A stretch of DNA of 64,000 nt, from contig NZ_JACHIF010000001.1 of the NCBI RefSeq assembly GCF_014203045.1, forward strand, positions 496,001 to 560,000, read 5' to 3'. Position numbers and translations under genes: made by a program. This document shows, piece by piece, positions 55,400 to 64,000 of this stretch. The notes under the pieces are model-generated. The model made no database searches. It was not told the DNA's origin and saw nothing but the letters and a program-made list of their open reading frames with translations. This DNA comes from Prosthecobacter dejongeii (GTDB lineage: Bacteria > Verrucomicrobiota > Verrucomicrobiia > Verrucomicrobiales > Verrucomicrobiaceae). Numbering within the stretch: the first letter of the stretch is position 1; each line of letters opens with the position of its first letter.

Positions 55400-56497
55400 T
55401 TATTTCTCCAGTTCAAATCCACTCTTCGCCAAGGTCTCTCCATTGATCTGAATCTCCATGGCGTGATGGCCAGCATGATGCAGGCGGGTGGTGAAATCCT
55501 GGATGGTTTGCTGGCGTGTCAGCGTGAGGGTTTCGCCGGGAGCCAGGGTGATCTCTTTCCATTTAAAGACTTTGGCGGAGGTGCTGCCGCTCTTTTTCAC
55601 ATAGTGCAGGGCGTAGTCCACCACGAGGCGCTGAGGAGTAGTAGCTTGAGATTCAAGGCACAGGCTAAGTCCGATCTTTTGACCTAACTGAATGTGTTTT
55701 GGACTGACGGTGAAGTGGTGAATTTTCACGTCGGGTTTGCCACTGGCACCGATGAGGCCGAGTGCCTGAGGATCGCCCTTTTTAATGAGGGTACGCAGGG
55801 CGTGGCGGGCGATCCAGGCGGTGTGCGGATTTTCCTGAATGGGCCAGGTGTGCAGCAGATCCAACACACGCGACGGATGGTCTTTGGTGATGTCGTTGAG
55901 ATGATTCGCGACGGATTTGCGGACGTAAAGGCTAGGATCCGCCCGGAGGTTTTCCAAGATGGGGAGGACGGGGGTAGGATCGGCAATGAGGGCCTCAAGC
56001 CGGAAGGACCACGGCAGGCGCGGGCGGCAACCTTCGCTGGCGAGGCGCCGGACGTGATCATTTTCATCTCGCGACCACTTTTCCATGACGACCAAAGTGC
56101 GGGGGAGATCTCTCTGAAGGAAGTGGCGGATGGCAAACTCGGACGAACCAAAGGGGGTGAAAAACTTCAACGCGTCTAGAGAGAGATCAAAATGCGGCTG
56201 GCCATAAAGAGCGACGTAATCAGGCAGGATGAGACTGACGAAACTGTGCCCCAGACGAGGAGCGAGCTGGCGGAGAATCTCCAGCGTGCGAGGGTAGTCG
56301 CTAGGGAGGGTGGCATGGAGACTTTCCGTGGTGCGGCGGAGGCGCTGCATGAGGGAGAGAGAGTCGAGATCCACCAGCGCCAGCTTGAGGAACTTCTTAG
56401 CATCAAAGCCGGGATGAATGGCGCCGACTTCCTGGGCAATGTGACGGTAGCGGGCGGGATCAAACCAATCTTTGAGGGCAGGAGCGGGATCTGGCAT
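55400..56497 (-). CDS. HEAT-repeat DNA alkylation repair protein (AlkC-like)
   Basis: 365 aa. Helical repeats (residues about 15-250, with RRLASEGCRPRLPWSFRLEAL and YVRKSVANHLNDITKDHP) as in AlkC/AlkD glycosylases, followed by a C-terminal Ig-like beta domain (PKHIQLGQKIGLSLCLESQA, TRLHHAGHHAMEIQINGETLAKS), which is the AlkC arrangement. It would excise alkylated bases such as 3-methyladenine. The ATG giving MPDPAPALKDW is chosen; an ATG at 56599 is possible. Neither has a good ribosome-binding site. Confidence 0.8.
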   Translation of the reverse strand: MPDPAPALKDWFDPARYRHIAQEVGAIHPGFDAKKFLKLALVDLDSLSLMQRLRRTTESLHATLPSDYPRTLEILRQLAPRLGHSFVSLILPDYVALYGQPHFDLSLDALKFFTPFGSSEFAIRHFLQRDLPRTLVVMEKWSRDENDHVRRLASEGCRPRLPWSFRLEALIADPTPVLPILENLRADPSLYVRKSVANHLNDITKDHPSRVLDLLHTWPIQENPHTAWIARHALRTLIKKGDPQALGLIGASGKPDVKIHHFTVSPKHIQLGQKIGLSLCLESQATTPQRLVVDYALHYVKKSGSTSAKVFKWKEITLAPGETLTLTRQQTIQDFTTRLHHAGHHAMEIQINGETLAKSGFELEK

Positions 56498-56696
56498 AGG
56501 GCTGGGGGCGGGAGGAAGAATGGGGACGACGGCAGGTACAGGGAGCTGGTGACTGCGAGGGCCGAAGATGACGAAGGATAACATGTCTGCCCCAGACATT
56601 GCAGAGGGCACTGACAACGGTATGTCAGGAGAGTTTGTGGTGAGGAAATTTTTTTGTGAGATGACCTCTCTCCCCCCTTCCTCAGGCACATCGAAG

Positions 56697-57026
56697 TCAG
56701 TCCTTGCGTACCTTTTCGGCGATCTGAAAGATGGCCAGGATGATCTCCATGAAGACGCGGGCGGTGAGCACGTAGATGACAAAAGCTACCGGCCCAGTGA
56801 CGAGCGTAAAAAGCCCGTAAAACAAACCGACACCAAAGCCGCTGAACATCCAACCTAAAGCTGCAAACGTGGCCGCGATGAGGCTGAGTGCGTAAAGCAC
56901 GCGAATGAGGCGGGGTGTGACAAACTTCTGAAAGGAGAAGTCGAGAACGAGATCCAGGATAGCACGCACCTCAGACCACAGGGAGGTGGCTCCCGAAGAT
57001 AACTTTTCTGGAGGGGGAGTGGTCAT
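56697..57026 (-). CDS. DUF4282 membrane protein
   Basis: 109 aa from the ATG giving MTTPPPEKLSSG. Two hydrophobic segments (VLYALSLIAATFAALGWMF, LVTGPVAFVIYVLTARVFM) with the short linker expected for DUF4282, and FSQ/FQKFVTPRLI before the first. Inner-membrane, function unknown. It is divergent from mfd. Confidence 0.75.
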   Translation of the reverse strand: MTTPPPEKLSSGATSLWSEVRAILDLVLDFSFQKFVTPRLIRVLYALSLIAATFAALGWMFSGFGVGLFYGLFTLVTGPVAFVIYVLTARVFMEIILAIFQIAEKVRKD

Positions 57027-57159
57027 CAGCGGTATTAACGTGGCCCATAAGGCCATTTGCGCAAGAGAGTCTGTCCGATTGGCCAGCACAGCTAAAAGTT
57101 GCGAGTTTCCAGATTCTGCGCCCTCCTTACGCTGGTGGGCGTTTATTTTCCACTGCTCC

Positions 57160-60100
57160 GTGTCAGACACCGTTCCGGCTAAAAAGGCGGCCCGTAAAAC
57201 CGCACCTGCAAAACGAAAACCTCTCCCCAGTGCCCCCAGCCTGGAGCGGCAGGATATGCACACCCTGGTGGCAGCGGTACTGGATGTGAAGGAGTTTGCC
57301 AAAAAGCTCAAGGGACTCGGCGGTAAAAAGGAAGTGGTGCTGGATCACGTCACCCCTGAGGCCCGGGCCTTTGCCGTGGCGCTCGTAATGGGGCATCTGG
57401 CGCAGACTCAGCCTGGACGTAAACTGTGGGTGCTCTGCCCAGATGTGCGCACCCAGGACCAGGTGCATGCAGAGCTGATGGTGTGGCAATGCCCTGCGCT
57501 GTATTTCCCCCGCCATAGCACGTCAGACCTGGAGGTGCTGCCTGACCCAGAAAGCCTAGCGGAACGAGTCTCAGTGCTCAGCCGCTGGCGCGAACTTGGG
57601 CCTGATTGCCCCCGCGCGCTGGTGATCTGCGCAGATAGTCTGGCGGAAAAGGTGCCTGCGGCCAAGGAGATCGAAAACCAGCGCCGCACCCTGGAAGTAG
57701 GCACAAAGCTGGACGTGGAAAAGTTCCTCGAAGACCTGGATGGCGCTGGCTATGAGCGCGTGCCGGTGGTGATGGAGCGCGGTCAGTTTGCCCGCCGGGG
57801 TGGCATCGTGGATTTCTTTTCCTGGCAGGCGGAGGAACCTCTGAGGCTGGAGTTTTTCGATGACGAGATCGAGTCCATCCGCGCCTTTGACATTCATCAT
57901 CAGGCCTCCATCCGCCGGATGGAGCGCGCGGGCATCATCTTGCAGATCAGCGAAGCCGAGGCTGATGAAGGCAAGGTGGCGGACTACTTTCAGCCGCAGG
58001 ATCTCGTGCTCGTCATCGGTCCGGATGCATCGCGGCCCTGCCAGGTGCGCATCGTGGAAGATGCTGCACCGGGAGAGATGGTGGAGGACTACGCCACGGC
58101 CATCCATGAAAATCCGTTGGGTGTCTTTGATGCGTCCGACTTTGTGCTGCATGAGGCGCGGCGAAAGCAGTTCCAAATGCAGGTGAAGGAATGGCAGGGC
58201 ATGGGCTGGCGCACCGTCATTTTTTTCCACAATGAAGCAGAGCGTGAGCGCTTTGCAGAACTGGCCAGCACGCTCACGATAACGCCACCCGACAGTTTGT
58301 TAGGCCTGCTGTATCGCGGTTTTACCATTCCATCTGCTAAACTGGCCGTGCTGACCGGGGCGGAGATCTTTGGCCGCCACCAGCACACACGGCGGGTGCG
58401 GGGATCGAAACTGGATGATCCCGAAACGCTGAGGAAGGCGCGCGATGTGCTGCGAGAGCTAAAGGATGGGGATCTGGTGGTGCATGCGGACCACGGCATC
58501 GCCCGCTTTGCTGGCGTATCCACCCGCATCAGCCCAGGCGGCAGGCGGGAGGAGGTGCTGGTGCTGCACTATGCGGATGAGGCGAAGTTCTTCGTGCCCG
58601 TGGCGCAGGCACACATGGTGACGCGCTACGTGGGTGTGGGCGGCAAGTCCCCTGCCCTGAGCAAGCTGGGTGGGGCCTCTTGGCAAAAGACCCGCAAGAG
58701 CGCGGAGAAGAGCGTGGAAGAATTTGCCGCAAAGATGCTGACCATCAGTGCGGAGCGTCAATCAGTGACGGGTTTTGCTTACCCTCACGATACGAAGTGG
58801 CAGGTCGAGTTTGAAAACTCCTTCCTCTACCGCGAGACGCCGGACCAACTGCGCTGCGTGGAGGACATCAAGCAGGACATGGAATCGCCCAAAGCCATGG
58901 ATCGCCTGCTGTGTGCAGACGTGGGTTTTGGCAAAACGGAGGTGGCCATTCGTGCAGCCTTTAAGGCGGTGATGAGTGGCAAACAAGTGGCCATCCTGGT
59001 GCCCACCACGGTCCTCGCCCGGCAGCATTGGGTGAACATCCGCGAGCGCATGAGCGAATTCCCCGTGACGGTGGAAATGCTGTGCCGACTGACGCCGAAA
59101 AAGAGTGAAAGGAAGATCATCCAAGGCGTGCGCGAGGGCAATGTGGACATCGTGGTGGGCACCCACCGGGTGATCTCTAAAGACGTTAAGTTTAAGGACC
59201 TGGGCCTCGTGGTCATCGATGAAGAGCAGCGATTCGGCGTGAAGCATAAGGAGCGCTTCAAAGAGCTGTTTCGTTTTGTGGATGTGCTCACGCTCAGCGC
59301 CACGCCCATCCCGCGCACGCTTTATCTGGCCCTCATGGGCATGCGGGACATGAGCACCATCGAGACGCCGCCGCCTAACAAACAAGCAGTCCAAACGCTT
59401 ATCTGTCCGTATGACGAGCGTGTGATCAAACAAGCCGTGGACATGGAACTGGATCGGGGTGGGCAGATCTTTTTTCTGCACAATCGGGTCATGACCATCG
59501 AGAAAGTGGCTCAGCGCATCCGCGAGCTTTGTCCTCGGGCGAAGGTGATCATCGGCCATGGGCAGATGGATGAAGAACTGCTGGAGGATGTGATGCACAC
59601 CTTTGTGGATGGGCGCGCGGATGTGCTGGTGTGTACCACCATCATCGAGAGCGGCGTGGACATCCCCAATGCAAACACCATCATCATTGACCGCGCGGAT
59701 CGGTTTGGCTTGGCGGATCTCTATCAGCTCCGGGGTCGTGTGGGCCGTGGCGGCCAGCAGGCGCACGCTTACCTGCTGCTGCCGCGCGATGCCGTGACTG
59801 CGGGCGATGCCCGCAAGCGCGTGAATGCCATCAAGCAGTATGCGGGACTGGGCAGTGGTTTCAAGATCGCCCTGCGCGACCTGGAGATCCGTGGCGCTGG
59901 AAATTTGCTGGGCACGGAGCAGAGCGGCCACATCGCTGCGGTGGGTTTTGACATGTACTGCCAGATGCTGAAGCAGGCGGTGAACAAGATGCAGGGGCGC
60001 CGCGTGGCACGCCCGATCGAGGTGGCGCTGCGGGCTGATTTCCTGGTCCAAACGGAGGCCCTCATGGTGCAGGCTGCGCCTGGAGCCACCCCTGCGTTTT

Positions 60101-60438
60101 TGCCCAGCACCTTCATGGAAGACACCCGGCTGCGCATCACGGCCTACCGTCAACTGGGCGAGGTGATGACGCGCAGGGAATTGGACGAGCTGGAAAGCCA
60201 GTGGCGCGACCAGTTCGGCGACAAGCTGCCCCACGCCGTGCAGAACCTCATCACCTGCGCCTCCATCCGCCTAGCCGCCGCCCATGCCGGCATCACCGAT
60301 GTGGAGATCAAAGAGCGTAAACTGATGCTAACGCGGAATGGCCAAATGGTGATGGTGCACGGTAAATTTCCTCGCCTGAACGAACGACAAGGCCACAAGC
60401 AATTAACGGAAGCCTTGATGATGCTGCGGAGTTTGTGA
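57160..60438 (+). CDS. mfd: Transcription-repair coupling factor Mfd
   Basis: 1092 aa from a GTG; an ATG at 57256 is the alternative, and no strong ribosome-binding site decides it. UvrB-like N-terminus (RGGIVDFFSWQAEEPLRLEF), RNAP-interaction domain (LRELKDGDLVVHADHGIARF), SF2 helicase motifs (ADVGFGKTEVAIRAAF, VVIDEEQRFGVKHKE, TLSATPIPRTL, IIESGVDIPNANTIII, QLRGRVGRG) and the C-terminal TRCF domain. It removes stalled RNA polymerase and recruits UvrA. Confidence 0.96.
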   Translation: MSDTVPAKKAARKTAPAKRKPLPSAPSLERQDMHTLVAAVLDVKEFAKKLKGLGGKKEVVLDHVTPEARAFAVALVMGHLAQTQPGRKLWVLCPDVRTQDQVHAELMVWQCPALYFPRHSTSDLEVLPDPESLAERVSVLSRWRELGPDCPRALVICADSLAEKVPAAKEIENQRRTLEVGTKLDVEKFLEDLDGAGYERVPVVMERGQFARRGGIVDFFSWQAEEPLRLEFFDDEIESIRAFDIHHQASIRRMERAGIILQISEAEADEGKVADYFQPQDLVLVIGPDASRPCQVRIVEDAAPGEMVEDYATAIHENPLGVFDASDFVLHEARRKQFQMQVKEWQGMGWRTVIFFHNEAERERFAELASTLTITPPDSLLGLLYRGFTIPSAKLAVLTGAEIFGRHQHTRRVRGSKLDDPETLRKARDVLRELKDGDLVVHADHGIARFAGVSTRISPGGRREEVLVLHYADEAKFFVPVAQAHMVTRYVGVGGKSPALSKLGGASWQKTRKSAEKSVEEFAAKMLTISAERQSVTGFAYPHDTKWQVEFENSFLYRETPDQLRCVEDIKQDMESPKAMDRLLCADVGFGKTEVAIRAAFKAVMSGKQVAILVPTTVLARQHWVNIRERMSEFPVTVEMLCRLTPKKSERKIIQGVREGNVDIVVGTHRVISKDVKFKDLGLVVIDEEQRFGVKHKERFKELFRFVDVLTLSATPIPRTLYLALMGMRDMSTIETPPPNKQAVQTLICPYDERVIKQAVDMELDRGGQIFFLHNRVMTIEKVAQRIRELCPRAKVIIGHGQMDEELLEDVMHTFVDGRADVLVCTTIIESGVDIPNANTIIIDRADRFGLADLYQLRGRVGRGGQQAHAYLLLPRDAVTAGDARKRVNAIKQYAGLGSGFKIALRDLEIRGAGNLLGTEQSGHIAAVGFDMYCQMLKQAVNKMQGRRVARPIEVALRADFLVQTEALMVQAAPGATPAFLPSTFMEDTRLRITAYRQLGEVMTRRELDELESQWRDQFGDKLPHAVQNLITCASIRLAAAHAGITDVEIKERKLMLTRNGQMVMVHGKFPRLNERQGHKQLTEALMMLRSL

Positions 60439-60439
60439 T

Positions 60440-61138
60440 CTACATCATCGCATGGCAGCAACTGGGCACAGCATCACTGCCGAAGTCCAGGGTGCCGCGC
60501 AGACGCCAGGCCATGACCACGGCGGCAATGAGGGCGAGGCCCCGCTGCACCCGGCGCAGGGTGACGGGCTGGAGGCGACCACCTAACCAATGAAGTTGCG
60601 TTTGGGCCAGCCAGAGCAGCGGTAGCGTGCCGAGGCCAAAAGCGATGGCAAACTCCGCCCCTTTAAAGGAGCTCCCATTGGCCATGGCTAGAGCGAACAT
60701 GACATACAAAGGTCCACACGGAAGCAAGGGAGTGGCCAGGCCTAACAAACTGGCCCGCCACCCACTTTTCATCCGGAAAGCGGCTGTCTGAATGTGCCGC
60801 AAGCCCCGGCTGAGGACTTGCGGCTTGGGCAGGTATCTGTCCAAACCCATGCCAACCAGGGCAAAGGCGATGACCATGAGCCAGGGCAAGACGATGCCTG
60901 CCCCGTGCTGGAACCAGCTCAGCGGGATGAACCCGGCAGCACCTGCGATGGCCCCAACCAGGCCGTAAGACAGCAGACGCCCCCCGTGATAGAGGGCGGT
61001 GTTTCGCAGGAAACCTGCCGCACCCGGCTTGGACGAAACAGCCCAGGAGCAGGACAGCGGACCACACATGCCCACGCAGTGGACACTGGTGACGAGCCCG
61101 GCTAAAAAGGCGGCGGCGCTGGTATCAATGACAGGCAT
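60440..61138 (-). CDS. Sulfite exporter TauE/SafE (UreH-like) family membrane protein
   Basis: 232 aa with six or seven hydrophobic segments. AFLAGLVTSVHCVGMCGPLS is the signature N-terminal helix with the MCGP motif of the UreH/SafE-like group, which commonly accompanies cbb3 oxidase genes and is thought to help with copper or maturation. It ends 1 bp from the mfd stop on the other strand and is probably the last gene of the cco cluster. Confidence 0.85.
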   Translation of the reverse strand: MPVIDTSAAAFLAGLVTSVHCVGMCGPLSCSWAVSSKPGAAGFLRNTALYHGGRLLSYGLVGAIAGAAGFIPLSWFQHGAGIVLPWLMVIAFALVGMGLDRYLPKPQVLSRGLRHIQTAAFRMKSGWRASLLGLATPLLPCGPLYVMFALAMANGSSFKGAEFAIAFGLGTLPLLWLAQTQLHWLGGRLQPVTLRRVQRGLALIAAVVMAWRLRGTLDFGSDAVPSCCHAMM

Positions 61139-61152
61139 TGGGAGGGCGGGAA

Positions 61153-61308
61153 TCAGCGGGCCAGTTGCAAGACACGCTCCACTTCCTGCGGGCGGTTTTG
61201 GATGGCGAAAATGATGAAGGCCAGCCAGCCTGTCACAAAGGTGATGAAGGCTAGCACGGGCAGTAGCCAGGGCTTATTGAATAAAATCTTTCGGATTGAG
61301 AGGGGCAT
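61153..61308 (-). CDS. Small membrane protein of the cbb3 cluster
   Basis: 51 aa from the ATG giving MPLSIRKILFNKPW. One transmembrane helix (LLPVLAFITFVTGWLAFIIFAI) and a short polar tail. It overlaps the ccoG end by 35 bp and precedes the TauE/SafE gene by 14 bp. Position suggests a small accessory protein of cbb3 assembly (CcoS/FixH-like in place), but the sequence does not decide. Confidence 0.6.
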   Translation of the reverse strand: MPLSIRKILFNKPWLLPVLAFITFVTGWLAFIIFAIQNRPQEVERVLQLAR

Positions 61309-62695
61309 CGGATTGGAGGTGTGAATCGGGACCCAGGAATTCCATGACACGCGTGGTCACGGTATCTCCACGGTTGATATCGGTGACTTGGACCTGAAGC
61401 TTGAAGGGCTGGGTAAAACTGGCTTCAGGCAGGGACAAAACGAGGGTCTTTTGCTCTTCGCCCAGGGGCCCTAGCGACAGCGTTTCCGTGAGGCCAATGG
61501 TGGCGAGTTGCGCAGGCAGTGAGCCGACCAATTTGAGTTGGTAAGAGGCTGGGCTGTTACGTTTGTTAATCACCCGCACCAGGAACTGATTACGCAGCGT
61601 GCCATTGGCTACATAGAACGGTGCACCCACCATGCGTACAGCGCTGGCGCGCAGGGGTGAAAGTTGCAGGGCAGATAAAGTGAACGCTCCCACGCCGAGA
61701 AAAAGCAGGCCCGTGTAGAGCAGGATGCGAGGCCGCAGCCACTTTGTTTGACCGCCCTGCAGGCCAGCATGGGAATCGTATCGCACGAGTCCCGTCGGGC
61801 GCTTGAGCTTCAGCATGATGTCATCGCACGCATCCACACACGCCGCACAGCCGATGCAGTCCAGTTGCAGACCATTGCGGATGTCAATGCCCGTGGGGCA
61901 CACCTGCACGCAGCGGCGGCAGTCCAGGCAGGCTCCGGCAGTGCTGCCCGCTTTTCCACGTGGCTCACCGCGCTTTCTGTCATAGCCGATGACCACACTG
62001 TGATCATCTGTGAGCGCGGATTGAAGACGGCCATAGGGGCAAAGGATGACACAAAATTGCTCACGGAACCAACTGAAGGCGAAGTACAAAGATCCTGTTA
62101 GGAAAGCCATGACCGCAAACACGGTGAGGTGCTGGGTGGGAGAACCCTGCATCATTTGATAGAGCTTTTTCAGAGAAACAAAGTAGCTCAAAAAGATGTG
62201 TGCGATGATGGCGGAGATGAGCAGGTAAATACCATGTTTCACCACCCGGCGCGTGACTTTACCCATGGACCAGGCAGCCTCGTCCAACCTGCGGCGGGCC
62301 GTGGCATCGCCATCTACCCATCTCTCGATCCGGCGATAGACATGCTCCAAAAATACGGTGTAAGGGCAGGTCCACCCGCACCAGATGCGCCCAAAAAGTG
62401 CCGTGATGTAAAACAGCGAGAAGGCCAGGCCCGTGATGAGGAAAAAGCCCACCCACAGATCCTGCGTGGCTAGGGTGAGACCCAGGAAATGAAAGCGGCG
62501 TTCCTGCACGTCTAAAAACACAGCCGGGTAACCATTGATGGGAATCCACGGCAACGCGATGTAAATGACCAAAAGGAGCAAAGCGGACCAACGCCGCCAA
62601 GCCGTGAAACGACCCTGCACATCTGCCGGATGAATCGTGCGGTGCGATCCATCTTCATGAATGGATGACAACGATTCCAAAGAGGGGGATTTCAT
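61274..62695 (-). CDS. ccoG: Cytochrome c oxidase accessory protein CcoG (FixG)
   Basis: 473 aa from the ATG giving MKSPSLESLS, which has GAGG upstream at 7 nt. Five hydrophobic segments with WCGWTCPYTVFLEH, two ferredoxin-type clusters CLDCRRCVQVCPTG and CIGCAACVDACD, and a C-terminal Ig-like domain (RVINKRNSPASYQLKLVG). It is needed for copper or cbb3 assembly (cupric reductase). An in-frame ATG 45 bp earlier is possible. Confidence 0.93.
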   Translation of the reverse strand: MKSPSLESLSSIHEDGSHRTIHPADVQGRFTAWRRWSALLLLVIYIALPWIPINGYPAVFLDVQERRFHFLGLTLATQDLWVGFFLITGLAFSLFYITALFGRIWCGWTCPYTVFLEHVYRRIERWVDGDATARRRLDEAAWSMGKVTRRVVKHGIYLLISAIIAHIFLSYFVSLKKLYQMMQGSPTQHLTVFAVMAFLTGSLYFAFSWFREQFCVILCPYGRLQSALTDDHSVVIGYDRKRGEPRGKAGSTAGACLDCRRCVQVCPTGIDIRNGLQLDCIGCAACVDACDDIMLKLKRPTGLVRYDSHAGLQGGQTKWLRPRILLYTGLLFLGVGAFTLSALQLSPLRASAVRMVGAPFYVANGTLRNQFLVRVINKRNSPASYQLKLVGSLPAQLATIGLTETLSLGPLGEEQKTLVLSLPEASFTQPFKLQVQVTDINRGDTVTTRVMEFLGPDSHLQSDAPLNPKDFIQ

Positions 62696-62839
62696 GTGTG
62701 GCCTCACCCTCGGTGAAGCCACCTTTTTTGCTCCGCGCACCTTGCGGATGGAAGGGCGGATCTTGTGAGGACTCTTCGGTTTTTGCCAGCGCCCATCACG
62801 CTCTCCAGGCCAAAACCGTTTTAGAATAGCGCTTCAAAA

Positions 62840-63136
62840 CTAATGTCTTTGAGCTCCAAAGTTGGGGTGACGTTTCTCGTGACGGAGGCAGAGAATCTTG
62901 ATTCGGTCTTTCCTGATTTCGTAAAGGAGATCGTAAGGAAATCTTTTCAATTTAAACCGACGAACACTTTTAGATGTCAGCCAAAAACCACATCTTTCTG
63001 GATGTGCCTCGACCTGCTTGAGACCTTCCAGAACTTTGGTGAAAAAATCGCTTCCTAGACCTTCACTTTGTTTCTCATACCATCCCACAGCCTCGTTCAC
63101 TTCACCCTGAACACGGGTGTGGAAGGTCAGTCTCAT
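62840..63136 (-). CDS. ParE/RelE-family toxin
   Basis: 98 aa. Pattern of the ParE/RelE fold: FHTRVQGEVNEAVGWYEKQSEGLGSDF, RRFKLKRFPYDLLYEI and IKILCLRHEKRHPNF. Its ATG overlaps the antitoxin stop by 4 bp. Likely a gyrase or ribosome-directed toxin; which one cannot be told. Confidence 0.88.
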   Translation of the reverse strand: MRLTFHTRVQGEVNEAVGWYEKQSEGLGSDFFTKVLEGLKQVEAHPERCGFWLTSKSVRRFKLKRFPYDLLYEIRKDRIKILCLRHEKRHPNFGAQRH

Positions 63137-63363
63137 TGACGCGTGCGATGGATGTCAATTCCTGCGAGAAACTCTTCATGAGAGAGCTCGGTGGAGGAAT
63201 CCGTCTCCATTTCAGCAGCCCGCCATTCGGCCTCCTCTAACCATGCATGATCCACCGTCTTTTGCCAATCTTCGGGCACACTCGCATAGAGTCGATCTGC
63301 TATGGCCACCCGTTCGGCAATCGGCAGGGCAAACAGTGTCTCGGTTAATGTAGCCATACTCAT
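63133..63363 (-). CDS. Addiction-module antitoxin (TIGR02574-like)
   Basis: 76 aa. ATLTETLFALPIAERVAIADRLYASV and HAWLEEAEWRAAEME match the 'putative addiction module component' pattern that accompanies ParE toxins. Order antitoxin-toxin with overlap is usual, so the pair is self-sufficient. It splits ccoP from ccoG. Confidence 0.86.
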   Translation of the reverse strand: MSMATLTETLFALPIAERVAIADRLYASVPEDWQKTVDHAWLEEAEWRAAEMETDSSTELSHEEFLAGIDIHRTRQ

Positions 63364-63452
63364 GATGAATCAATCATCACCGATAATCCTCAAAAATCCA
63401 CTCTCAATTTAGTCAACCTCTCCCAAAAGTTCCCCCTATAACTCAAGCCTCT

Positions 63453-64000
63453 TCACGGATTAGCCACCTTCAATGGCGAGTCGGTGGCCAGCGTTACAGG
63501 CTCGCCTTTTTGATGTTTGCTGAGGACAAAGGCGACGACTTCGACCACGCGCTGGAGGCCTAGCTGGGGTTCCCAGGGGGGCATGCCTTTGGTGACATCG
63601 GGCGCTCCTTTGCGGACGATGGTGAGGAGCTGCGTGGGGGTGCCGCCGTGCTTCCATTCTTGGTCATTGAGGGGCAGTCCTGGCAACTTCGCCCCAGCGA
63701 TATGGGCACTCAGATCGGCCGCGTGGCAGGCCACGCAGGTGGTGCTGTAGGTGGCGGCCCCGGCGGCGATGATCTTCTCATCCTTCGACATTTCCCAGAG
63801 CTTGTCATCGTCTATCAGCTCCAGTTCCTTCTTCTGGTAGTCGGCGATTTTGGCCATGGCCGTCTCGATGTTTTTTTCATCGGACATGCCCAGTCCAAAC
63901 TGGTAATAACCCACCCAGGCGATGACAAAAAAGACCATGGTGATGTACCAACTGAACAACCACCAGTTAGGCAGTTTTTGGTCATACTCCTGGATGCCAT
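63453..64000 (-). CDS. ccoP: cbb3-type cytochrome c oxidase subunit III, CcoP (start beyond window)
   Basis: At least 182 codons, open to the edge. The first visible residues GIQEYDQKLPNWW and the following transmembrane segment WYITMVFFVIAWVGYYQF are the normal CcoP N-terminus. A single heme c site CVACH with Met ligand candidates in KGMPPWEPQ follows. Normal CcoP has two heme c domains; here the protein ends after one, so it is a short mono-heme version unless a second domain is elsewhere. It delivers electrons to the CcoN core. Confidence 0.9.
   Translation of the reverse strand, partial: GIQEYDQKLPNWWLFSWYITMVFFVIAWVGYYQFGLGMSDEKNIETAMAKIADYQKKELELIDDDKLWEMSKDEKIIAAGAATYSTTCVACHAADLSAHIAGAKLPGLPLNDQEWKHGGTPTQLLTIVRKGAPDVTKGMPPWEPQLGLQRVVEVVAFVLSKHQKGEPVTLATDSPLKVANP

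Noticed and set aside
58762..60234. 490-codon open frame antisense to mfd
   Set aside because: Mfd motifs on the other strand are unambiguous; the antisense frame has no recognisable domain and follows from GC-rich codon usage.

Overview
The window is a chromosomal segment of a high-GC member of the Verrucomicrobiota (Prosthecobacter/Verrucomicrobium-like). The lineage call rests on four things: a 50-aa 'small basic protein' of the type known from Verrucomicrobia and Chlamydiae (51139-51291), a TGTTC-N4-GAACA box of the type reported for verrucomicrobial LexA, proteins rich in Calx-beta and delta-60-like repeats, and overall codon style. No rRNA, tRNA or CRISPR array was seen.

Left chromosomal flank (1-8.87 kb): a secreted metzincin-like protease with a long repeat tail (cut by the window edge), a LOG-family protein, an MBL-fold hydrolase, a YmdB-like phosphoesterase, an N-acetylmuramoyl-L-alanine amidase-like protein and an unusual SDR-shikimate kinase fusion. 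Right flank (47.67-64 kb): accB-accC, an RluB-like pseudouridine synthase with a long repetitive basic tail, the small basic protein, mutS, a HEAT-repeat DNA alkylation repair protein, mfd, and a cbb3 oxidase assembly cluster (TauE/SafE-like protein, small membrane protein, ccoG, ccoP) interrupted by a ParE-type toxin-antitoxin pair.

Between the flanks lies about 39 kb of accessory DNA that looks composite. A diverged copy of the accC 3' end plus its terminator occurs at 12.68-12.84 kb, in the same orientation as the real one at 47.56-47.72 kb. A truncated integrase at 8.9 kb duplicates part of the full integrase at 42.4-43.6 kb. This suggests successive integrations at the accC 3' end.

The accessory DNA carries: (a) a two-gene reverse transcriptase operon (RT plus a Rossmann/methyltransferase-like partner), a candidate DRT-type defence system; (b) an Ssp-type DNA phosphorothioation locus (sspB-sspC-sspD, with sspA convergent) whose operon continues into a stand-alone DUF262 protein, a SIR2-family protein and a GHKL-ATPase, an unusual effector set; (c) a phage-satellite-like replication module (AlpA-like HTH, AEP primase, SF3-like helicase), a serine resolvase and paralogous XRE regulators; (d) a DNA-processing set: an alpha-glutamyl/putrescinyl-thymine pyrophosphorylase-like protein, an SRAP protein, and an SOS cassette in which a LexA-type box precedes an S24 (UmuD-like) peptidase and a giant fusion of Y-family Pol IV with a C-family DnaE-type polymerase; (e) a two-gene cassette with an HD-phosphohydrolase/PRTase-like protein, another probable conflict system.

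The most interesting items are the Pol IV-DnaE fusion under a LexA box, the Ssp locus with the DUF262/SIR2/GHKL tail, the RT operon and the HD-PRTase cassette.
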